From Streptomyces coelicoflavus (GTDB lineage: Bacteria > Actinomycetota > Actinomycetes > Streptomycetales > Streptomycetaceae), in contig NZ_BEWB01000011.1 of NCBI RefSeq assembly GCF_003112555.1, forward strand, positions 62,001 through 126,000: DNA of 64,000 bases, given 5' to 3'. Every line of letters begins with the position of its first letter. Position 1 is the stretch's first letter. The position numbers and the translations under genes are program-made. The notes beneath the pieces were generated by a model that searched no databases, was not told the DNA's origin, and was given only the letters and a program-made list of their open reading frames with translations. Of the stretch, positions 58,739 to 64,000 are shown one piece after another.

Positions 58739-59278
58739 TCAGGCCGTACGGTCGAGGACGGGCGCCGCGGAGGCGGCCGAAGCCCCGGTCACGGCCCGGG
58801 TGCGGCTGCGCACGTAGATCGTGGCCACCCGCGTGACCACCTCGGTGACCGCCATCAGGACGAACGCCGCCACCCAGGCCTGGTCGCTCGTGATGTGGTG
58901 GTCGATGCTGAACCGGGCGACGTCGTCGGCGCCGCCGCCGTGCTCGACCCAGACCTGGAAGCCCATGCGGGCGCCCATGCCCAGCACCCAGAGGACCGCC
59001 GACACGGCGCCCGCCTTGATCATGAGGTGCCCGTCGAGGGGCCGGATCCGGGTGTAGACGCCACCCGCGACGCCGAGCGCGGCGCCCACGGCCGTGAGGG
59101 CCGCGATCAGGACGAGGTCGTTGCCCGCGGTCGGAACGGAGTCCAGGTACGAGTACGCCACGACGGCCACGATCCCCAGCGGGATCAGGAAGGTCCCGCG
59201 GTCGAGCCGGCCTTCCCGCAGCTGACGGAAGACGACCAGAACGAGGGCGATGTCGGTGATCCACTCAGTCGTTGTCAT
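58739..59278 (-). CDS. Small integral membrane protein, unknown (CcdC/DUF1453-like)
   Basis: This 179-residue protein has four to five hydrophobic segments with a DSVPTAGNDL loop. The features TRIRPLDGHLMIKAGAVSAVLWVLGMGARMGFQ and the His-rich SIDHHITSDQAWVAAFVLMAVTEVVTR resemble the CcdC-like DUF1453 group. It sits upstream of the sensor kinase on the same strand with a 20-base gap, so it may belong to that operon, or be a membrane accessory of the signal pathway. Its function is not known. Confidence 0.78.
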   Translation of the reverse strand: MTTTEWITDIALVLVVFRQLREGRLDRGTFLIPLGIVAVVAYSYLDSVPTAGNDLVLIAALTAVGAALGVAGGVYTRIRPLDGHLMIKAGAVSAVLWVLGMGARMGFQVWVEHGGGADDVARFSIDHHITSDQAWVAAFVLMAVTEVVTRVATIYVRSRTRAVTGASAASAAPVLDRTA

Positions 59279-59392
59279 GCCCTCAAGGCTCCTGCGGCCA
59301 GGGCCGCGACACCTGGACCCACGGGTGGAGCCGGGGGTGGAGATCCACCGCTCCCGCGGTCTCCACCCCCGGCCCGGACGCCCTGGGCGCTC

Positions 59393-60235
59393 CTACCGGC
59401 TCAGTCGCTGGAACCTGCGTACCGCCAGCGGCAGGAAGACCATCGTCAGCACCACCGGCCACACGCCCGCCATCAGCAGCGCGTGCTGCTCCACCCACGA
59501 GTCGCCGCCGCCGACCGGTGTGCCGAACAGCTCGCGGGCGGCCGCCGCCGTGGAGGAGATCGGGTTCCACGCGGCCACCCAGCCCAGCCAGTCGGGCATG
59601 AGCTGCGGGGCGACGAAGATGCTGGAGATCATCGTCAGCGGGAACGCCACCGCGAACAGGCCGCCGGCCGCCTCCGGGTTGGGCACCAGCAGGCCGAGCC
59701 ACACCCCGAGCCAGATCAGCGCGAACCGCAGCCACAGCAGCAGCCCGAACGCGGCCAGGAATCCCCAGCCGCCGTCCGGACGCCAGCCCATGGCCAGCGC
59801 CGTCAGCACCAGGATCGTCAACTCGGCGCAGGCGACGACGAGATCGGTCACCCCGCGCCCGGCCACCACCGCCGAGGACGCCATCGGCATGGAGCGGAAC
59901 CGGTCGACGACGCCCTTGGTGGAGTCGTACACGACCACGGTCGCCGTGTTGATGAAGCCGAACGCCATGGTCATCACGAACATGCCCGGCATCAGGAAGT
60001 CCTTGTAGTCCCCGCCGCCCGGCACGGTCATCGCGCTGCCGAAGACATAGCCGTAGAGGAGGACGGACAGGATCGGGAAGCCCAGCTGCCAGGCGATGTT
60101 GACGGGCTGGCGCTGGTAGTGGGTCAGGCCGCGGCGGACGATGTTGCCGCAGTCGGCGAGGAGCCAGTAGAGGCGGCCGTGCTCGGGCGGGGCCGTCGCC
60201 GGGCCGGTGGCGCTGTCGACCTCGAGGGTGCTCAT
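59393..60235 (-). CDS. DrrB-like ABC-2 permease
   Basis: This 280-residue protein has six hydrophobic segments with the ABC-2 signature (FVAPQLMPDWLGWVAAWNPISSTAAAARELF). The start ATG at 60235 overlaps the ATPase stop (ATGA). Together with the ATPase it forms an exporter related to daunorubicin-resistance transporters; the drug is not known. The last gene in the divergent operon from the TetR regulator at 61324. Confidence 0.92.
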   Translation of the reverse strand: MSTLEVDSATGPATAPPEHGRLYWLLADCGNIVRRGLTHYQRQPVNIAWQLGFPILSVLLYGYVFGSAMTVPGGGDYKDFLMPGMFVMTMAFGFINTATVVVYDSTKGVVDRFRSMPMASSAVVAGRGVTDLVVACAELTILVLTALAMGWRPDGGWGFLAAFGLLLWLRFALIWLGVWLGLLVPNPEAAGGLFAVAFPLTMISSIFVAPQLMPDWLGWVAAWNPISSTAAAARELFGTPVGGGDSWVEQHALLMAGVWPVVLTMVFLPLAVRRFQRLSR

Positions 60236-61227
60236 GCGGGCACCGCCTCCTTCTCCTTCTCCGCGTGCCGCGCGGGCTCCGCGCTCGTGCGGTGGCCGGT
60301 CAGGCGCAGGAACACGTCGTCGAGGCTCGGCCGGCGCAGGCCGATGTCCTCGACGGCGACACCCTCGTCCTGAAGGGTGCGCGCCACCTCGGTCAGGGCC
60401 GCCACCCGGTCGGCGACCGGGGCGTGCACGCGCAGCGCCTCCTCCTCCACCTCCGGTTCGCCCTTGCAGACCCGGGCGACCGTCCTCACCACCCCGGGGA
60501 TCTCGGCCCGGTCGGCGACCACGACCTCGATCCGGTCGCCGCCGACCCGGTTCTTCAGCCCGTCCGGGGTGTCGTCGGCGATGGCCCGGCCCCGGTCGAT
60601 GACGGTGATGCGGGAGGCCAGCTTGTCGGCCTCCTCCAGGTACTGCGTGGTCAGCAGGACCGTCGTCCCGTCCGCCACCAGCGCGCGGACCGACTCCCAG
60701 ACCTCGCCGCGGCTGCGCGGGTCCAGGCCCGTCGTCGGCTCGTCCAGGAACAGGACGGACGGCGCGAGGATCATCGACGCGGCGAGGTCCAGGCGCCGGC
60801 GCATGCCGCCGCTGTACTTGCCCACGCCCCGGTCGGCGGCGTCGGTCAGGTCGAACCGCTCCAGCAGCTCGACCGCGCGGGCCCGGGCACGCCGGCCGCC
60901 CAGGTGGAACAGGCGCCCGAACATCTCCAGGTTCTGCCGGCCGGTGAGCACCTCGTCCACGGCCGCGTACTGGCCGGTGAGGCCGATCCGCGCCCGCACC
61001 TCACGCGCCTGCCGGGTGACGTCCAGTCCGGCCACCTCGGCACGTCCCGCGTCCAGCCGGACCAGCGTGGACAGGATGCGCACGGCGGTGGTCTTGCCCG
61101 CGCCGTTCGGCCCGAGCAGGCCGTGCACGGTGCCCTCGCGGACGGTCAGGTCGAAGCCGTCCAGGGCGTGTTTGCCGCCGTACCTCTTCTCCAGACCCTC
61201 GGCCCGTACCGCGTGCTTCTCACTCAT
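60232..61227 (-). CDS. DrrA-like ABC ATPase
   Basis: This 331-residue protein has Walker A GPNGAGKT near residue 40, signature YSGGMRRRLDLAA, Walker B VLFLDEPTTGLDPRSR and the TTQYLEEADKLA switch with Q. The C-terminal SLDDVFLRLTGH motif of the DrrA group is present. The ATG at 61227 is assigned. It is transcribed away from the TetR gene, with two palindromes between them, so it is very likely repressed by that regulator. Confidence 0.94.
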   Translation of the reverse strand: MSEKHAVRAEGLEKRYGGKHALDGFDLTVREGTVHGLLGPNGAGKTTAVRILSTLVRLDAGRAEVAGLDVTRQAREVRARIGLTGQYAAVDEVLTGRQNLEMFGRLFHLGGRRARARAVELLERFDLTDAADRGVGKYSGGMRRRLDLAASMILAPSVLFLDEPTTGLDPRSRGEVWESVRALVADGTTVLLTTQYLEEADKLASRITVIDRGRAIADDTPDGLKNRVGGDRIEVVVADRAEIPGVVRTVARVCKGEPEVEEEALRVHAPVADRVAALTEVARTLQDEGVAVEDIGLRRPSLDDVFLRLTGHRTSAEPARHAEKEKEAVPA

Positions 61228-61259
61228 GGGTCCCAGTCCCCCTCTCACTCCCTTACTGA

Positions 61260-61291
61260 GTACACCGTACCCGATTGCGCGTACGACGTAC
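61260..61291. promoter_or_regulatory. Two GTAC-N3-GTAC palindromes spaced 21 bp, probable TetR operators
   Basis: GTACACCGTAC (61260-61270) and GTACGACGTAC (61281-61291, extended to GCGTACGACGTACGC at 61279-61293) have centres 21 bases apart, two helical turns. They lie 33 bases upstream of the DrrA ATG and 33 bases upstream of the TetR ATG. A TetR dimer pair could sit side by side here and shut both genes. Confidence 0.7.
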
Positions 61292-61323
61292 GCAGTTTTT
61301 GTCCGCAGACCTAGACTGGCCCC

Positions 61324-62136
61324 ATGGCAAGCGGTACGGAGACCAGTGGCAGCGGCGACATCGGCCGCACCCTCGACCTGTTGTGGGACACCGGCCGGCG
61401 GCCCAGCCGGGGCCCGCGGCCGGGCCTGACGCTGGAGCGGATCGTGGAGGTCGCCGTCGAGGTCGCGGACCGGGACGGTCTCGGCGCGGTCTCCATGCGC
61501 CGGGTCGCCACCGAGCTGGGCACCGGCACGATGTCGCTGTACCGCTACGTCCCCGGCAAGGGCGAGCTGCTCGACCTGATGCTGGACCGCGTGCAGCGCC
61601 CGTCCGAGAACCCGGCCGACCTGGGCGACGGCGGCTGGCGCCCGGCGCTGCACGCCCTCGCCCACGCCGCGCTCGCCCTCCACCGCCGCCACACCTGGCT
61701 GCTGGAGGTCAACCAGTCCCGCCCGATCCTCGGCCCCTCCGCCCTGGACGGCATGGAGAAGGTGCTCGCCCGGATCAGGCCGATGGGTCTGACCGACCCC
61801 GAGCTGGTCTCGGCGGTCGTCATGGTCGAGGGCTATGTCGTCGGTGCCGCCCGCACCCAGGTGTACCAGGAGGAGGCGGAGCGCAGGTCCGGGCTGACGG
61901 ACGCGGAGTTCTGGGCGGCCCAGGAGCCGGCGCTGGTGAAGGCCATGACGAGCGGGCGGTACCCCGTCCTGGCCTCCCTCTCCGAGGACGCCTTCGGCAC
62001 CGGGTTCGACCACTTCGAGTTCGGGCTCCAGCGCATCCTGGACGGGCTGGAGGTCCTGGTGGCCTCGCGACGGGCGGCGAACGCCGACGCCGACGCCGCG
62101 GGGAACGGCTCAGCGGCGCCGGAAGACCCGGCGTAG
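61324..62136 (+). CDS. TetR-family repressor of the adjacent ABC exporter
   Basis: This 270-residue protein has a TetR helix-turn-helix at about residues 38-85 (LTLERIVEVAVEVADRDGLGAVSMRRVATELGTGTMSLYRYVPGKGELLDLM) and a TetR_C_1-type ligand-binding domain with conserved WLLEVNQSRPILGPSALDGMEKVL. It probably senses a hydrophobic compound and releases DNA so that the DrrA-DrrB pair is expressed. Its 3' end overlaps the convergent gene by 27 bases. Confidence 0.93.
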   Translation: MASGTETSGSGDIGRTLDLLWDTGRRPSRGPRPGLTLERIVEVAVEVADRDGLGAVSMRRVATELGTGTMSLYRYVPGKGELLDLMLDRVQRPSENPADLGDGGWRPALHALAHAALALHRRHTWLLEVNQSRPILGPSALDGMEKVLARIRPMGLTDPELVSAVVMVEGYVVGAARTQVYQEEAERRSGLTDAEFWAAQEPALVKAMTSGRYPVLASLSEDAFGTGFDHFEFGLQRILDGLEVLVASRRAANADADAAGNGSAAPEDPA

Positions 62137-63102
62137 GCCGAACAGGGCGGCGAGCGCGACGAGCAGCCCCACCGCGCCGACCTTCAGCGTGTCCCCGCCC
62201 GGACCGCCGGAGTCCGCACCCGAGGCGTGGGACCCGGAACCCGATCCGCCGCCGGAGTCGCCACCGTCCTGCCCGGGCACGTCCTCGGCCTTCACGGGGC
62301 TGTTGACCCCCTCCATGCCGAGCAGCAGCTTCTTGCCGTCGGTGGTGTAGGTGGCGGACTCGCCCTGCCCCAGGGGCACGCCGATCCGCCCCTTTCGCTG
62401 GATCTTCCCGCCGTTCCAGTCGTACCAGATGCCCCCGAGGTACCCGCGCACGGCGAACTGCTCGCCGTCCGGGGAGAACGCCGCGTCGGTGGCCCACAGG
62501 TCCACAGGAACGGTGGGCTTGAAGACGTTGGTGCCGGAGGACGACAGCTTCGCCGGGCCCTCGTACAGGTGCCCGCCGTCCTCGTTCTTGTCGATGAGGT
62601 AGACCCGCCCGGTCCTGGGGTGGACCAGCATCGACTCCGCGTCGCGGGAACCGTCCGCGTACTTCACCACGTACTGCGTCGCCTTGACGGTCTGGTCCTT
62701 CAGCTCCGTCGGCTCGGGCAGCTCGTAGATCCACACGTACGGCCAGGTCACGCCGTCGTTGTCCCCGATGTCGCCGACGAAGATCTTGTTGCCGGGGCCG
62801 ATGCCGATCGCCTCGACGTCGCGGGGGGTGCCGACGCCGGACAGCGCGACGCGGGCGACGGTCTCGCCGGTGGCGCCGTCGACGGCGTAGAGGTACGGGC
62901 CGGTGTCCTGGTCGTTGTGCGTCCAGTAGATGCCGGGGTGCAGGCGGGACGCGGCGAGGCCGCTGGACTCGGTGATGCGCGGGTCCTTGATCGTGAACCC
63001 GTCGCTCCCGGCGGGCCCTTCACCCCCGTCCGCCGCCGAGGCGGGCACGGCGAACGCCCCCACGAGGAGGGCCGAGGCGAGGAGGGCGAAGGGTCGGCGC
63101 AT
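62110..63102 (-). CDS. Secreted beta-propeller-like protein with a C-terminal membrane anchor
   Basis: This 330-residue protein has a Sec signal (MRRPFALLASALLVGAFAVPASA) and a beta-propeller-like middle (GLAASRLHPGIYWTHNDQD, GTPRDVEAIGIGPGNKIFVGDIGDND, DAESMLVHPRTGRVYLIDK, ATDAAFSPDGEQFAVRGY). A Ser/Gly linker and a C-terminal hydrophobic segment ending in RRVFRRR follow. This is a cell-surface protein whose function is unknown. No sortase motif was seen. The ATG at 63102 gives a clean signal peptide. Confidence 0.82.
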   Translation of the reverse strand: MRRPFALLASALLVGAFAVPASAADGGEGPAGSDGFTIKDPRITESSGLAASRLHPGIYWTHNDQDTGPYLYAVDGATGETVARVALSGVGTPRDVEAIGIGPGNKIFVGDIGDNDGVTWPYVWIYELPEPTELKDQTVKATQYVVKYADGSRDAESMLVHPRTGRVYLIDKNEDGGHLYEGPAKLSSSGTNVFKPTVPVDLWATDAAFSPDGEQFAVRGYLGGIWYDWNGGKIQRKGRIGVPLGQGESATYTTDGKKLLLGMEGVNSPVKAEDVPGQDGGDSGGGSGSGSHASGADSGGPGGDTLKVGAVGLLVALAALFGLRRVFRRR

Positions 63103-63214
63103 GCGCCAAGCCTGCCATCCCGCGCGGGCGTTCACGTCGGCGGTCACCCTGCCGGTCACCCTGCGTGGTCGGGCTCACATCGCGTCGACCAGGCCGATCG
63201 TCCATGATGAGCGG

Positions 63215-63895
63215 ATGCTCAGGTTCATGTTCGTCGGTGACTCCATGACGATCGGGAGCGCCGGCGAACACACGTGGCGCTACCGGCTGTGGCAGCACCT
63301 GCGCGACTCCTACGGCCGCCCCTTCACCTTCGTAGGCCCGCGCGAGACCCTCCACGACCAGGTGACGGACGCCCCCACCTCGTACGCCTACGCCGACCCC
63401 GGCTTCCCCCGCGCCCACCTGGCCGGCTGGGGCGAGGGCTGGCACCACATGACGCCGCTGATCGGCGAGACGGTGCGGTCCTGCCGCGCGGACGTGCTCC
63501 TGGTCTCCCTGGGCCTGATCGACCTCGGCTTCTACACCAACGCCGAGCAGACCGCCGCCAACGCCCGCACCTTCGTGGCGAACGCGCGCGCGGCGAACCC
63601 GCGTGTCCGCACGGCCGTGATGCCGGTGCTGCACAACATCCGGGTGGACGCCGACGAGACCTTCGCCGAGCAGGTCGCCCACTTCAACGAACTTCTCGTG
63701 AAGACCGTCACCGACCTCGACGACCCGCGCTCCCCGCTGCTGCTCGTACCGCCGCCGGTGCCGTGGGACTTCCACACGGACACCTACGACGGCACGCATC
63801 CCAACGAGAGCGGCGAGCACCGGATCGCGCAGGCGTTCGCCGAGGCGATGGGCGAGGAGTGGGGGCTGGGCGGGCCGTACACCGCCGCCTCGTAG
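63215..63895 (+). CDS. SGNH/GDSL-like hydrolase with altered block III
   Basis: This 226-residue protein has block I FVGDSMTIG with Ser nucleophile and block V DGTHPNESG with the Asp-His pair. Block III, usually G-x-N-D, reads GLIDLG, with Ile in place of the Asn that supports the oxyanion. From memory, close Streptomyces relatives share this change, so it may be a family trait. No signal peptide is visible, so it acts in the cytoplasm. Its substrate is unknown. The ATG at 63215 is assigned. Confidence 0.85.
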   Translation: MLRFMFVGDSMTIGSAGEHTWRYRLWQHLRDSYGRPFTFVGPRETLHDQVTDAPTSYAYADPGFPRAHLAGWGEGWHHMTPLIGETVRSCRADVLLVSLGLIDLGFYTNAEQTAANARTFVANARAANPRVRTAVMPVLHNIRVDADETFAEQVAHFNELLVKTVTDLDDPRSPLLLVPPPVPWDFHTDTYDGTHPNESGEHRIAQAFAEAMGEEWGLGGPYTAAS

Positions 63896-64000
63896 GAGCC
63901 CCCCCCGCCTTGGCATATGCGTGTCCTCCCGTGTCCCGGTCGCCGTGCGTATCGTTGTACCGCGCGGCTGCTCCCGCCCGTGGGACAGCCGGGGAGGAGT
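63896..64000 (+). other. Upstream region of the next gene, which lies outside the window
   Basis: No gene is seen. The window ends with GGGGAGGAG at 63991-63999, a strong ribosome site for a plus-strand gene starting just beyond the end. Confidence 0.5.

Overview
The window is chromosomal DNA of a high-GC actinomycete, almost certainly a Streptomyces. Codons end mostly in G or C, GTG starts are frequent, and there are many four-base ATGA/GTGA overlaps. Several genes are streptomycete hallmarks: an iron regulator with DtxR metal ligands beside a SIS-domain protein, a cinnamate/4-coumarate:CoA ligase, two DrrAB-like ABC pairs, and anti-sigma/anti-anti-sigma genes. From memory, the gene order resembles the S. 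coelicolor SCO4366-SCO4412 interval, read in reverse. No rRNA or tRNA gene was seen.

Layout. 1-6.5 kb: end of a PNPOx-like gene, GNAT, flavin oxidoreductase, membrane protein, divergent MFS transporter/GlxA-type regulator, and a RsbW-like ATPase. 6.6-9.4 kb: EF-hand protein, STAS protein, and a sigma-factor locus collapsed into an out-of-frame fusion with an anti-sigma-like gene. 9.4-12.9 kb: GbsR/MarR-like regulator divergent from DUF4097-DrrA-DrrB, with a cluster of GTTGC/GCAAC operator-like sites between them. 12.9-23.5 kb: purU, an SCO4402-like gene, a lipoprotein binding protein, a proline-rich membrane protein, an XRE-TPR regulator, a primase/polymerase-like protein, an ABC ATPase broken by an 8-bp duplication, its permease, and an alpha/beta hydrolase lacking its nucleophile serine. 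23.5-28.2 kb: a hairpin-rich gap, dmdR1, SIS protein, RidA-GNAT fusion and PAS protein. 28.2-30.3 kb: an IscB RNA-guided nuclease gene with a candidate omega RNA, then a 12-codon ORF behind a perfect 14-nt Shine-Dalgarno sequence. 30.3-33.1 kb: citrate synthase, pdxH and a CxxC protein. 33.1-43.4 kb: a long minus-strand operon for activation, dehydrogenation, carboxylation and hydration of an acyl-CoA (AtuA, biotin-dependent carboxylase, acyl-CoA dehydrogenase, CoA ligase, hydratase, TetR). 43.5-54.9 kb: Ser/Thr kinase, EamA exporter, Nudix, DinB, FG-GAP protein, secreted hydrolase, FAD/Fe-S oxidoreductase and serC. 55-64 kb: SnoaL-like protein, MerR-methyltransferase fusion, two-component system, DrrBA pair with its TetR regulator, a secreted propeller-like protein and an SGNH hydrolase.

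The most unusual content is the IscB locus. Three conserved-looking hairpins sit inside the 5' part of its reading frame, just before the conserved IscB core, and a fourth lies just upstream of the start codon. This suggests that the omega RNA and the start of the protein share the same DNA. The next most striking are a translation-coupled micro-ORF between atuA and the carboxyltransferase gene, the decayed sigma/anti-sigma locus, and several short tandem repeats inside or next to genes.
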